NCBI GenBank assembly: GCA_003290165.1 | Contig: QNQO01006979.1 | Span: forward strand, 558,001 to 622,000 | Origin: Berberis thunbergii | Lineage: Eukaryota > Streptophyta > Magnoliopsida > Ranunculales > Berberidaceae | Length of the DNA stretch: 64,000 bases | Reading direction: 5' to 3' | In this document: piece after piece, positions 1 through 51,071 of the stretch | Position numbering within the stretch: the first letter of the stretch is position 1 | Layout of the letters: each line of letters opens with the position of its first letter | The notes under the pieces: model-generated | What the model was told of the DNA's origin: nothing | What the model saw: only the letters and a program-made list of their open reading frames with translations | The model's database searches: none | Position numbers and translations under genes: made by a program

Positions 1-848
1 TCATTACTGGATCACAGGGGTCATTTTTGTGACAAATGTTAGATGAAAGACACTAGTTCAACTTATTTTAAAAATTCAGTCAGCGTGTACCAGGCCGTAA
101 CAAGAAAATTTTACAAAGGGCTAATCGCAAACAACATATAATATATTTCTTTGTAGGGAAATCAATTCTCAGGAAAACTTGGATGTAAAAGGCTTTGAAT
201 GCTTCTTGCAGTAGATTTATACACTTTGTATGGAAGTTGAATTCCCAATTCTGCCACAAAATATGGGCATCAAATTACTTTAGAGGAAGCAAAACTCCTA
301 CAAAAAGTGGAAATATGTTATCTTCAACCTCCCTTCTCTCTTCTCCTTTTTCCTTCATCTGCCTCTCTGACCTCACAGTTTCCCTTATTTCTTAAGAACA
401 TAGACCTGAATTGTCTACAACCAAACATGACACTAGTGTATTCCCTACCAATGGAAGAAACTACCAAAATCAGAGTTTCAACATATTTGAAAAAACTCTC
501 AAAAAGCCAAATAGTTGTAGCCATTTTTAGGCTTGAAAAAAAAATGTCTCTCAAGACCATAAAAATTATCACTCTATTACAAAAAATGAGTGCATTTACT
601 TCTGAAAACAATACAATCATCAATTCTCAACCCGTGTTAAAAAATTGCTAGCCCCAATGTGTATCACCTTCACCAGGTTCAGATACAAATAACAAATAAG
701 GATGCTCATAGTCGCTACAACACAAGACTGCTCTGAGAAAACTAAAGCCACTATATATTTCCTTGAGCACTACAGAAAAAATGGAATATGTTACAACTAA
801 TTTTACACGTGTAAGTGTCAAAAATGTACATCCTCCATCCTATTACTA
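1..848. other. ALA3 downstream flank, no gene seen
   Basis: This AT-rich sequence follows the ALA3 stop codon on the minus strand. The first few hundred bases below 849 must include the 3' untranslated region, but I could not place a poly(A) signal with confidence. Short open frames on both strands here (for example 307-651 and 324-623) have no recognisable domain and look like chance. Confidence 0.6.
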
Positions 849-38653
<37,805 letters not shown>

Positions 38654-39223
38654 CCCTCCCTAACCTAACGAATTCGGTGATCTCGATCGAGATTGATCAC
38701 CAAAGAGAAAAAAAGAAAGAGATCTTCAATTCACTCAGCTCGATGTTCTTCCTTCCTTCGTTGTTGGAGAGAGAGATTGTTTGATGAAATTCCTGAACGA
38801 ACGAAAACGATTATTATTTCCTCCTACTGTTTGAGTTTTTATGTCCTGTCTGCTTTGAAACCTTTTAGTTTTCTCTTTTTGGGATCTTATATTCCTTCCT
38901 TTGGCTTTCCCGACTATTTCAACGGTTTTAGGTAATAGAAATTTCTGAGTGACGCACACGCGTAAGTACATCCAGTCTGGATGGACAGCTCGAGTAAATC
39001 TGACGGTGGAAAGGAGTGCAATTGATGTTGGGCGTCGCATGGATTTCATTGCCCGATGACTTTGGTAATTAATAAGCTTTCTTTTTCCTGTTTCTTGATT
39101 TGGGTGGCGGCTTAATTACTGGACAGCTGCAGTAATTCCGTTGTCTTAAGCCATTGATGGCTTCAAGTTTTGCCCTCGAGAGAATTTAGGAGTTGCTCCA
39201 CTGCACTGTTATTTTTTTATTGT
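38654..39223 (-). promoter_or_regulatory. ALA3 5' leader and proximal promoter region
   Basis: On the minus strand, the sequence just upstream of the start is pyrimidine-rich (CTCTCTCTCC and TCTTTCTTTTTTTCTC tracts between about 38690 and 38790), as is common in plant 5' leaders. I see no convincing TATA box and no other gene between this and the transposon at 39232. Confidence 0.45.
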
Positions 39224-39231
39224 TTTATTTT

Positions 39232-40069
39232 TAGGGGTGGGCACGGGACGAGATATACTCATCCCTATCCCATCCCATTTATACGGGACGGAACGGGATC
39301 AGCGTGCTAATCATATATAATTATTTTTTTTCCCAGAAGCACCATTTTCTGTGAATTTATATCACTTGTGGTGAATGAAGTTGTTATGTATCAAAGCTGT
39401 ATAAGTTTCATGAGTTCTACTAGTCTAAAATGATCAAACTGCATCACAGTTACGCAGTGCCAGTGTTTATTTCTACTTTTCAAACCAAGCAAATAGATGT
39501 TGTAATAAAAATAACTAAATTACCAGCCACAACAGGGGCATGTGATCCGAGACATGAGCAGGAGTAAATTCTTCAAAAATGCACACTATGCAGTTGGGTA
39601 AGAGAGCACTAAAAAGTGAACGGTAAAACAGGTGAGGCCATCGAGCACCCTGTACATAAGCATTGCACCCAGGTTACTGTAAAGTTGCAATGTTCAGCAA
39701 AATGCATTAGCAATGTAAAAAAATAATTCGTTAATAAAAAACTGGAGATCATGGAACAATCTACATTCATCAACTGAAAGAGACCGAAATTGGATTTTTC
39801 ATACCAAATCAACTTAATTGCAACCGTATGCTACAAAGTGTTTCTTTACACTGACCAAAAGACATCTTCACTGGGTTCAGATCATGGCCCTCCGAATGTT
39901 AATAAATTAGTTCGGAACGGGACGAGATTGGCGGGATTGAAAATCTTCATCCCATCTCATCTCATTCTAGATCGGGACGAGACGGGATCGGGATGAAATT
40001 ATTCAATCCCATTGAGACCTGAAAAAATTGGGACGGGAACGGGATCGCGGGATAGGATGCCCACCCCTA
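39232..40069. mobile_element. hAT-type non-autonomous element (copy 2)
   Basis: An 838-bp element has a perfect 12-bp inverted end TAGGGGTGGGCA / TGCCCACCCCTA. It shares GGGACGGGATCGGG-type sub-terminal motifs with copy 3. Flanks TTATTTTT and CTATTTTT give a 7-of-8 target duplication. There is no coding sequence. The middle (39350-39890) has no such motifs and may be captured DNA. Confidence 0.85.
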
Positions 40070-40077
40070 CTATTTTT

Positions 40078-41274
40078 TGTAAGGAGCAATAAATTATTTT
40101 TAGTAAATAATATTTTGTTGTAAGGTAATGACCCAAGGCAAGTACGCGATCTTTTAACAAAAATATTGTTCATGTACTTTATTATCTAAAATTACATAAC
40201 TTGATATTCGGGTTGTCAATTTTTCCCTTTCAAACTACTGTTATTTACATTTAAACTCGATCCCTTTAAATATTCATTGATTATGCCCAAGGCCCTAATA
40301 TAATTTATTTAAGTCATTCAATTTATCTATAAAAACCCACCCTCACAACTAAATTTTTAATTTATTTAAAGTCTTTCAATTTATCTATAAATTATACAAA
40401 AAAAAAAAAAAAAAAAAACCTTCATTCTAACTTTTTGATTTTCCATCAAAATCAGCTCATGTAAATATTCATTAATTATACCTAAGCTCTTAACATAATT
40501 TATTTCAAGTCCCCCAATTATTTATAAATTATAAAAAGGTTCTTACATCTAATTTTTTTTATTTTTCATTTTGCCTTCCACATTTATATTTTTACAATCA
40601 AAATCAGTTCTTTCAAACATTGATTAATGGACAGTAAAAGGGTAATTATCAACCTGATTTTTAGTTTTCAATTTTGCGCTCGCCCAAATTAAATAATGTC
40701 CATCATATCCTCGTCATCCCCTCCCTATCTGTTATCATCCTCTTCTACACCGTCGTCAGCTCCCTTCTTCCTCCTCCCCATTTTTCATCTCTCTATTTCG
40801 CAACCACCGTCGTCTCCTTCTCTCTATTTCGCAACCACCCCACCCATTTATTCATCCTCCTTCCTCTTTTTTTGTTTCACAACTGCCCCACCCCCTTCTT
40901 CCTCCTTCTCTGTATTCTTCACATCCACTATTTACACACAAGTAGTTGCGATTCCACTCCTAGTTCTTCAATTATTTTTGCATGTTTCAAGTTGTTTCAA
41001 ACATATGCATATCATACTTTTAGTATGATGGGCAAATCACATAATGCACTCTAGATCATTGTTAGGCACTCACATAATACACTTATAATTCATTGCCTAC
41101 CATAAATATGCAATCTAAGATTCATATATAATCAATGTCTACCATACACTTGCACGTTTCAAAATGTTTCAAACTTGTGCCTATACTGCCAGTATGGTAG
41201 GAAAATACATATATATACATTAAACTTTTTATTTTCTTCAATATACCCAATAGTATGAGTTCACTAAAACGGAT

Positions 41275-41337
<63 letters not shown>

Positions 41338-42797
41338 TCACGGTGGGAGAAATAGAGGGGACTACATGCTGAGGGGGAGACTTGTACGCACGAATGAGCT
41401 GATCATATGGAGAGATAGAGGAGGAGATCGATCAAAGAGTTAGAGATCTGAGAATGAAGGGGAAGAGCTTGATCATTTGTTTACTCCCCTTCGAAAATCT
41501 AAAAGTTTTTTCGTAAGTATCAAATATTTTTTATTCTTGTACCTGTCATCATTGGCCTCTTCAGAAGATGGGTCATTACCTAGATAACAAAAATTAGAGA
41601 ACTAGTAGCATCAAAGATATGAAACATAACAACAAACAAAATACATCAATGCTTATACCTATAAATTTTGCATTAAAAATGAGATTGAAAACTTACTAGA
41701 TAGTATCAACCGTAGTTATCGAATTCGTGAATTATGTATGTTTAATACATGAATTTTTTTGGTATAGCTGCATTTCCATTTAATGCTCCAACCTATATCA
41801 AAATTATGTATAAAACCCGAACATCTAATTAATTTCGTATAATAAATGTTTAAATTAAAATCGTTTAATTAACCTTATTTTTATAGTGTGTTATTTATAA
41901 GAAAATAATGGGAGATTAATGGTAGTTGTACTCCCTGGTCCAAAAATACAGTGCTAAAATAGAGATTTAAGTATATTATTTGGACCATAATTGGAAATAG
42001 CATTTCATTCTTATTACAATAATAGTATTCAAAAATCACCAAATTGCATCCTTTCAAAATCTTAAATCCATCCATGCTGTATTTTATTTTGTTTTTTTTT
42101 CTTGTGTCAGTATTAAGTCTCAAAAACCATTTACCCCATATCTGGTCAGTTTATACACCACCATGAATGAAGCAGTTTGTTCGTTTGTCCGACTTCGCAT
42201 CCGTGTTTGTCCCATTTCAGCACTATCATCAAAACCCTAACATATAACAGATTGATATCTTATTCGATAGTCTCTGATTGATTGTCTACTTCGTCTTTCT
42301 CATCTTTTCCGCAACCATCCACAGAAGAGTTGTTCCAGTTATATGACTACCACGAAAGAAATAGGACACTTATAACGTTCATAATATGTATGTTGCAGTA
42401 TAAACGAAATGAGCTAGAAAGTAGGTGGATAAGAAGATACTGAGTATGAAAGTAGGCAATGTTCGATGGGATCAAGTGGTTGAAGTGTAACTTGTGTAGT
42501 ATCCAATAGATGTTGATAACAAACTTAAAACAAAGATTTTGAGCATGATATCTTTTTTCACTCAAGTTCTATGCTTGATGACATATGGATCTATGAGGGT
42601 GCTTCCAGTTTTTGAAATGTTCAAGGATATTAACACTAATGTTTTAATATCAGGCAAGCTTGATTTCGCTAGGTATCATGTAGGTTGGAATATAATTTAA
42701 TTATGTGAGTTGAAAACACACGTGAATAGTAAAGCATAGTTTGACCAGCATTATAAGGAGCCGCAAATTAGGTTGCTGATTTTTATGTGTTCTTACA
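40078..42797. other. Intergenic, no gene seen
   Basis: AT-rich. A CT-rich, low-complexity stretch with a direct repeat of CTCTCTATTTCGCAACCACC lies at about 40790-40850. Open frames there are repeat artefacts. Confidence 0.5.
41279..41336. repeat. TA dinucleotide microsatellite
   Basis: An uninterrupted run of about 29 TA units. Confidence 0.97.
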
Positions 42798-42805
42798 GTG
42801 CCAAA

Positions 42806-43506
42806 TAGGGATGGGGATGGGACGGGATGGACCTCATCCTTATCCCATCCCGTTTGTTCGGGATCGGGACGGGACAAACCTCATCCCGACTTCGTCTCAT
42901 TTCAAACGGGTTCGGAACGGAACGGGATGCAACGAGATTATAATGTAGTAAATTTTGGATTGAAAATTTAGCATGCAAGATTGAAAATTTTGGATTTACC
43001 AAACACACAACTCTAAGACTAACTATATAACTTTAACTCATTGATTATTATTTCCCATTTCACTAGCTTCTACTTCATTTTTTTAGAACCACTATTGAAG
43101 ATAATCATTTTTTTTTACATTACTAACGAAAATGATCAATGAGTTTATCATTTAAAAACTACGATGAACACACATTGGTATTGTCAAGAGTTAGGAAGAG
43201 GAAAAAGGAAGGAAGATAGTTTGATTTAGATTCATTATCTAGGAGAGTCACATGGAAGCTTGTGAGAATATATGGTCATGTCAATAAATAAAACAACAAA
43301 TAAAATAGTCATGCCAACAAATAGTTTCATAGTTTCATACTACACAGTTCATACTAAATATTAAAAAAGATCGGTTCGGGACGGGACGAGATGGGCGGGA
43401 TTGAAAATCTTCATCCCACTTTAGATCGAGACGAGATGGGATTGATCAATCCCAATAGGACCCGAAAAAATTAGGACGGGATCGCTGAATTGGATGCCCA
43501 CCTCTT
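42806..43506. mobile_element. hAT-type non-autonomous element (copy 3)
   Basis: A 701-bp element is flanked by exact 8-bp duplicates GTGCCAAA (42798-42805 and 43507-43514). Terminal sequences TAGGGATGGGGATGG and GATGCCCACCTCTT are degraded versions of the family end. Inside, GATTGAAAATCTTCATCCCA is shared with copy 2, so the two are one family. Confidence 0.9.
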
Positions 43507-43514
43507 GTGCCAAA

Positions 43515-46500
43515 TGGTGAAAAGCCCACCAAACCTATAAAGATGGGGTCAGCGTAATCAACCACTGCTAGAAAGTATAATAGATTTTTATCAGATGTGG
43601 GGTATAGATGAGTAACACTATTGATTGGGTGTATGCCAAATTTATTATTGCATGCAACAAGATAAATGGAGCTTGGATTTGCCCAGATTTGTTGGTCAAC
43701 CATGAGTACGTGAATTCCCGCAATAATTACAAAGCCGAAGACTTTAGACACATTTCAAATATGATGATAGTTGGATCCTGAAGGCTGATAAATGAGTGGT
43801 CCGAATTTTAGTTTCGAAAGTACCACGTAAATGGTATTAGGAACAGGATTGGATAACATTGTTAACTTTTTTTTAATGTCGTGATTTAGTTTGTAGAATT
43901 AAATTATTTTTAGCTAGATGTTTTCTTATGTTGTGATATTGTTTGTTAACTATATATTTATTATGTTATGATTTTGGTCTTAAAATTGTGCTACCATACA
44001 TAGTTTGACCACCACACGAACCTGTTATAGGGACAGGTGATAAGGCTACGGGTGTTGGAGCACAATATCAGGCTCAAGCAATATATGAAAAGGAAATGCT
44101 AAGCAATTCGATCGTAATTTTTGGTTTAAAGTATCTATGAGTATCTTCTAATTTTGCCAATACAGGAACCCACTAATTGATTCGTTGTTCAATCGATTTG
44201 ATTAACTAAGCAATTGACACATGTAACGACACTTTATTTTGTTCAACACTTTTCGTCTGTATTCTATATTTTACTTTCTGATTTGTCTATTTTTATTTTA
44301 CATGGATTGTTTGAACTGAAGTTGGGATCGTCCCATCATGTTAAATAAAGTGACTGCCTTCGGCATGAACATCTACTTTTCCCCTTCATATTTTGAATTC
44401 AATAGTATTTTTGTGAATTTAAATGTAGTTACAATTTTCTTCCCCTATATTTGGTTTGCAGTAAATTATTGCATTGCTTAGAATGCGGACTTTCAATTTT
44501 AGCTTTTACTTTTTCACCTCTACAGTTGACACATATGTACATTTTAATTTATTGTGTCATTTAAATAAATGTGCTTTAGACAGTGAGCATAAATAGTTTA
44601 CTGTCATTGTAGGGTTCAATTTACGCACCCGTTTGAGGAACGAATCTAGACGATTAAAAGTATTCGAATTGTCCAATTTTTAGACAGTTTGACGATTGAT
44701 AAATTGTTTCATGTTAATTGTAAATTATGTACTTGTTGAGTTTGGTAGTCATTTCGGCGTTTCCCACGAATATACTGAAAAAATGTTGCTGAAATTTTTT
44801 TATAGGTGCACGAGTCACATGAAAATTACAAAAAGGGTAATTTATAAAGATTAAGCACCCAAAAGATGCAAAATCGTTTCCTATGTGACCACATCCCCTT
44901 ATGTATGTTCGAATTCCACTAAATCTGGAATCTTCCTAGAAGTGTGTCAAAACTCTCCAACCGACTTCCTTATTCATCGCCCACTTTTCTTCCAACATGT
45001 ATTTCTCTTATTTATCTAGGGTAACATACCCATCTTTGTAGATCGTTTAGATTAACTTGAACTAGTAAAATCATTCAGTGAACTTGAACCAACGATTTAT
45101 TCAGTACAGGTCAAACCCTATCATCTGATTGCAACCAATTCAATAAATTATTCGAAGCCAGTCAATGATTGCAATCAATTTACACAACTGATTTGGAGGT
45201 TTCATTTTCCACTTTCATAAATTTGGGTGTTTTCATTCTCAAATTTTCATGAATGTTTTTGTCTTTTAGTTGATTTTATTGTCACATTAATTGATTTAGT
45301 GGATTAGTACAACTAGATCGGCTAATTCAACAAAGTAACGATTTAAATGTTTCTTCTCCATTTTTAGATTTTAGATATTTTGATTTTCATAAGAAAAAAA
45401 ATGGGTTGCTTTGATTTTCACTTTTTTTTTTGGTTTCTATTGTTGCTAAGTAGAACCCGAACGACTGACGGATTTAGCAATCAACGAAGGTAACACTCAT
45501 TTTTCAGTTATTTTTTTCGTCATTACTTCGGTTGGAATTATAGATTAACAATCATTTTCTTGTTTGCAATTTTTGAATTATTTAATTGTTGTACTGTGTC
45601 TTGTTTTATCCTTAATGTTGTTGTTTTTGTTTTTGTTTTTTTTAAATCAACGAAATCGAAATTGCATTGAAAATAAATGTCATTAAGGTTCAAAGTACAA
45701 TCCATCTCTAAATCATCATTACTACTATTACTACTACTACTAGCATAGACTAATGCAGCTAGTCGATGAGTTGTTAGGTTATAAATAGTTTAACCTATCG
45801 TCCTTAATGTTGTCTCACTGTGTTTGCTTGAACTTTTAGTGTTATAAATAGTTTTGAACTTTTAGTGTTATAAATAGTTTTGTCTATATTAATGTATATG
45901 ATCAATTATAATTTAGAATTGGGTTTTCATGGGAGCATTTTCTATAATTTTGTAACAAACCAAGACGACAGAATGACCATGAAATTTGTATTTATTCATT
46001 CTATCTTCATCTTCCTCTTTCCCTCTGTCATTTTCCCTCAACGCAAAATTTCTTTCAGCCTAGTATGTTGTTTTCTTCTTTCACAATTACAGTGTACTAG
46101 TCAAGTATGAGTTAAGCAAAAATTAGGAGGAAAACAAAGTAGCATACAAATCAAGGTATTGAAGCAGGAGGATGAGACATTTGCACCACCACACTCCATT
46201 GTAGATATTTGTGTTAGTTAGCTCCAGGTTTGTAAGAAATACAAAATATAAATTATATTATTTGAAATCAGATCGGATTGTTTTCGGATCTGACATGCTC
46301 ACATTCATATTTGATACATTAAGTAGTCGGCTAGCAAATTCGGATCATAATTGCATTATCAGATTGAAAAATTTAATTCATCTCCTATCAAATATAACGT
46401 ATTTGGATTAAAATCTGATGGAAATGCTACCTAACATAGATACAAACACACGATTTTATGCTATTTTTTTTTTCATTTTATTGAAATTGCATTACTTAAA

Positions 46501-47119
46501 AGCAAAAACCATTATACTACTATCGTTAACATACACTGAAGCAGCCAGCTAGTGAGCTACTAACTTCATATTTCTTCTAATATGAATCGAGCTGAAACAT
46601 ATAAAAAAAGTTTGTGTTTTGGATGATGCTGCCATGCAACTTTCTGCTACCATGATAAGTGTTCGCTATCGTTGCTACCATTGGTTACTTCTGCAATGTC
46701 TTTACTACTAGTTATCACCATGATCCTATTGTATTCTTTCACAATAGTTGATTCACATAGTAACCTGACCCCTTCTAATTCAACTTCAAAACTTGTTGCC
46801 ATGCATTTCCTACACCACCCTTTATCAACGCCTATTATCTATTCAACTGCAGAACCATCAAACACGCCCTTGTGGAAACTAACATCAGTGACAATTAGAA
46901 TACAATTATGATCTGCCAATTTTTTAGCATGTTAAAGAACATTTGAAATAACATGATTATTTGCAATTGTGTCATTTTGTAGTTGGTCAGTATGAACATC
47001 AATTGTATCTACTTGTTCTTGTTATATACTACGTGAACCACAAAAAATTAGCCGAGATATGAATGCTTCAATTAGTGTGGATCATAAAAAACAAACCGTG
47101 GGTGTCGAAAACAAGGCAA
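43515..47119. other. Intergenic, no gene seen
   Basis: AT-rich with short repeats (for example GTTATAAATAGTTTTG twice near 45840-45880). Two stretches containing GAAATTGCATT (about 45655 and 46485) look like LINE 3' tails on the minus strand. No coding domain was recognised. Confidence 0.45.
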
Positions 47120-47220
47120 GAGAGGGTTGACACATTGCATTTTGATTCAAACCCCCAATCTGTTATCTTCTCTCCCGCTATCGATCGAGAGGGTTGACAC
47201 ATTGCATTTTGATTCAAACC
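47120..47220. repeat. 34-bp direct repeat upstream of ALG5 exon 1
   Basis: Identical 34-bp copies at 47120-47153 and 47187-47220 contain GAGAGGGTTGACACATTGC. They lie about 210 bp before the proposed ALG5 start and may be in its leader or promoter. Confidence 0.9.
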
Positions 47221-47431
47221 GTCATTCGATTTTTACGTGTCTAGCTGGCTTGCTTTTGGAGTAGAAAATACAACACCGTCAACTACTCAGCTTCCATTGT
47301 CGTTGTTAAAAGAACATGGATCCTCTCTTCTTCAAGATCATGGAGCTTCTTCTCCTTCCATCTGTGGTTCTCTCTCTCTCCGAACCCTAACCGTTCCTTC
47401 ATTTTTACAACTGTTGTTATTACCGATTACA

Positions 47432-47505
47432 ATGATGCAGGTTACAGTACTAGGGTTTTTGTTTGCAGTTTTCTTTGAAGCATTCAGACGAAGATGCAAT
47501 CACTT
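47432..47505 (+). CDS. ALG5: ALG5 exon 1 (signal anchor)
   Basis: The exon runs from ATG 47432 to the donor TT/GTAAGT and encodes 24 codons with a hydrophobic segment VTVLGFLFAVFF followed by RRR. The same frame is open back to ATG 47237, so a longer N terminus (66 more residues) is possible. I prefer 47432 because plant ALG5 proteins start just before the anchor. Confidence 0.8.
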
Positions 47506-47525
47506 GTAAGTCTTTGATAAGAATA

Positions 47526-47885
47526 TGTCACAGACGTGACTCCTGGATAAGCAATCAGAAAGATAAAATAGCAGAAAGCTTGAATTGATTACTAATGAAA
47601 GAGTTCTACAACTTCTCAAGTTCTCTGTGAACAGGAGACCTCACTTCTGTATACAAATTCTCTATCTAGCTTTTCTCTTCTCATTTCTATTTAACAGAGA
47701 GTTTTAACAACTTATCAACAGAATTTCAAAACAGACAAATGAAGGGTTGACATGTGGTCCATTATCCTCCTTACAAACAGTTGCAAAAGAAATCACAAAA
47801 CATTGAAATTCAAATTTCCCTCTTCTTTTCCGCGCCAGTAATTGGGAATCCTTTATTTGCTTATTTCATTTGTTTGATCATGACA
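47526..47885 (-). repeat. 3' LTR (minus orientation) of gypsy element 2
   Basis: 360 bp, starting TGTCACAGACGTGACTCC in plus orientation. It matches 52414-52769 with scattered substitutions and small indels. Confidence 0.92.
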
Positions 47886-49042
47886 TTACCTTCTCCATCA
47901 GAACATCCTTGTCCTCAAGGATGGAATTCTGGAAATGAAGTGAGCCCAATCTTCCCAAGTTTCTTAATTCTTGGATGCATTCCCTATTGTGGCGAGGGAT
48001 CAAGCGGCGAGCTAGAATGGCTATTGGTTCTGCTTTGAGTTTGCCCTGGTCATCGACAAGTGGCTGCTGAGGCATAGGAGTGATAGCTGAACCCAATTTT
48101 TGTTTTAATTGAGAAACATGGAAGACCGGATAGACCTTTGAATGAGCAGGTAGTTGGAAACGATAAGCAAAAGAGCCCACTTTCTCAATCACCTTAAATG
48201 GGCCATAGAAAGGTGCGGAGAGCTTAAGGTTTCACCTGATGTTGACTGGGGTCTGTCTATAGGGCTACAACTTGAGGTATACCCATTCTCCTACCTCAAA
48301 GTTTATGTCTTTTCTGTTTTTATCAGCATATTGCTTCATTCTATTTTGTGCATGCTGAAGCTTCTCCTTGATGATATTAAGCATAGGGTCTCTCTCTTGA
48401 AGATAATTAGATACTTCAGGGATGGTTAAGGTTGTATTAGGAAGTAGGGCTAGAAGAGGAGGTGAGTAGTCGTAGAGGGCTTTGAAAGGGTGTGGACTGT
48501 AGGCTAGTGTGATATGCAGTGTTGAACCAATGTTTGGCTAAGTATAGCCATCTTGACCACCGAGAGGGATTATTTCCAGTCATGCATCTGAGGTAAGTCT
48601 CTAAACAAGCATTCGTCCTCTCGGTTTGTCCATCCGTTTGGGGGTGGTAAGCTGTGCTTAGAGCCAGAGTAGTACCCAGAGCAGAAAACAGGTATTGCAA
48701 AAAGGCACTCATAAAAACCTTGTCTCTATTAGAGACAATGGATGATGGGAGGCCGTGGAGTTTATAGATGTGTTGTAGGAATACTTCAGCCACAGTAGAA
48801 GCAGTGAAAGGATGAGACATAGCTATAAAATGACTGTATTTGGTTAGCTTATCTACAACTACTAAAATCAATGTTTTATGTTGAGAGGGTGGTAGGCCTT
48901 CAATGAAGTCCATGGCAATGTGTTGCCATGCATGTTCTGGGATGGGTAAGGGCTGAAGTAGGCCACCATAAGCTGTTTGGTCAGCTTTATTTCTTTGACA
49001 AATGTTGCAACTGGTGATGAACTTGGTGAGGTCTGTTTTCAT
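47878..49042 (-). pseudogene. Integrase and C-terminal region of gypsy element 2
   Basis: Positions 49042-48437 encode the zinc-finger end CNICQRNKA and catalytic core (MDFIEGLPPS; HPQTDGQTERTNACLETYL). The middle catalytic position reads SNRD instead of SDRD. Positions 48192-47878 encode the C-terminal KVYPVFHVSQLKQKLG segment and run a few bases into the LTR. Confidence 0.88.
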
Positions 49043-49496
49043 TCCTTGCCAATAGAAAAATTGTTTTAGCTTTTGATGAGTGGCATTGATACTTGAGTGG
49101 CCACCCGTAGCTGAATTATGAAGCGCCTGTAATATTTGTTGTCTTAGAGTTCCTTGAGAGCCGATGTAGAGCTTGTTATTGTATCTGAGAATTCCATTAG
49201 AGAAAACGTAATTGGGGACTGCATGTGGACTGATTATAAGCTGCTAAATGATGGACTGAGTTGATGTATCAGTAGCATAGCTTTGTTCAACTTCCTGTAA
49301 CCATGTAGGGGACACTGATGTTAGGGCTGAGCACTGTTGGGGTTTTTCCATACATCTTGATAATGCATCAGCAACGACATTTTCCACACCTCTTTTATAT
49401 TGAATCTCATAGTCAGACCCCAATAATTTTGCTAGCCATCTCTGTTATAGAACTGTGGTAACCTTCTGGGAGAGAAAATGTTGAATGCTTTGATGA

Positions 49497-50542
49497 TCAG
49501 TCAGAATAAAAAAACTTAGAACCAAGGAGATAAAATCTCCATTTGTTTACTGCCAAAACAATAGCTAAAATTTCATTTTCATAGGTAGACATGGAGAGAT
49601 TTTTAGGTCTCAAAGCTTTACTAAAGTAAGCTATTGGGTTGCCTTGTTGTGAGAGGACTGCCCCTACCCCTTTTGAGCTTGCATCGGTTTCCAAGGTGAA
49701 GGGTAGCTGGAAGTTGGGTAGTGCCAACACTGAAGTTGAGCACATAGCTGCTTTGAGAGTCTGGAAGGCATTGGTTGCTTGTATAGACCAGTGGAAACTA
49801 TTCTTCTTTAAGAGTTTTGTCAGTGGTTGGGCTATGAAACCATAATGCTTGATGAATTTTCTATAGTATCCTGTCAATCCCAGAAATCCCCTGAGTTGCT
49901 TAATGGTTGTAGGAGTAGGCCACCTAGACATAGCTTATATTTTCTGTGGGTCAGGTTCTACTCCTTGGGCACTGATGACATGACCTAGATATTCAAGTTT
50001 AGGTTTGATGAAAAAACACTTGGACAATTTTACACACAACTGAGGATGTCTCTAAGAATAGAAAACACAGTGTGTAGATGGGTGAGGTGAGTTGAAAGTG
50101 AAGTACTATATATGAGTATGTCATCAAAGAAAACAAGGACAAACTTTCTCAAATATGGTTGAAAAATATGGTTCATCAAAGCTTGAAAAGATGCTAGAGC
50201 ATTAGTAAGCCCAAATGACATTACCTTAAATTCGAAGTGTCCATGGTGGGTCTTGAATGCAGTTTTATGAATGTCAGGAGGATGTACCAGTATTTGGTGA
50301 TAGCCTGATTTGGGATCTAACTTGGAAAAAATAGTGGCTTTATGTAGTTCATCTATCAAGGGCATGGGAAATTTGTCCTTAACAGTGATATCATTCAACC
50401 TCCTATAGTCTACACAAAACCTCCATGACTCATCCTTCTTTTTTACTAGAAGAATAGGGATTGCATAAGGGTTATGAGAGTGTTGTATAAGCCCTGATTG
50501 AAGCATCTCTAGGATCAATTTCTCTACCACTGATTTATGCAT
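49497..50542 (-). pseudogene. Reverse transcriptase and RNase H of gypsy element 2
   Basis: Positions 50542-50030 encode RT with [33 protein letters not shown] and the active site [12 protein letters not shown]. Positions 49931-49497 encode [29 protein letters not shown] and TYENEILAIVLAVNKW. A frame break separates the two. Confidence 0.9.
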
Positions 50543-51071
50543 ATAAGGTATCTTATAAGGATTTTGTGAAGGGGGTGTGCTTCTTGACTTAAGAGGGATT
50601 CTATGGTCAAGTGACCTAGTAGGAGGTAGTTTTGTAGGGACTTGGAAGATGTCTTGGAAGTCTGGTCAAGGCAGGGTGGTATGTCTCAGTCTAATCATGG
50701 TGAGTAGTAGAGGTTGATATTTCAAAGAGCTAACCCCAAAAATAGGCAAAGTGTTTTCTCCAGAACTTCCCAATTCCTTTTGATTCTAACATACATAAAG
50801 CACCTTCACTGGTAGTCCCTTGTAGGGTTATTGGTTTTTCCTGAATATTGAGGGTGATCTGTAATTTTTGGAGATTAATTATGATATCCCCAAATGGCTT
50901 TAACCAATCTCCCCTTAAGACCATATCATACCCTCCCAGTGGTAATACTCTAACTCTTCTTTCAAACCCAATGCCTTGTATAGACCAACATAAGCTCTAG
51001 CACACTGCTTGTCTAATAAGTTGATCTCCATTAGCAACCTTAACCACCATTTGAGGGGTTAAAATAGTCGG

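Noticed and set aside
40674..41054. Two overlapping Ser/Pro/Leu-rich open frames
   Set aside because: CT-rich low-complexity DNA with an internal direct repeat; no domain and no splice context.
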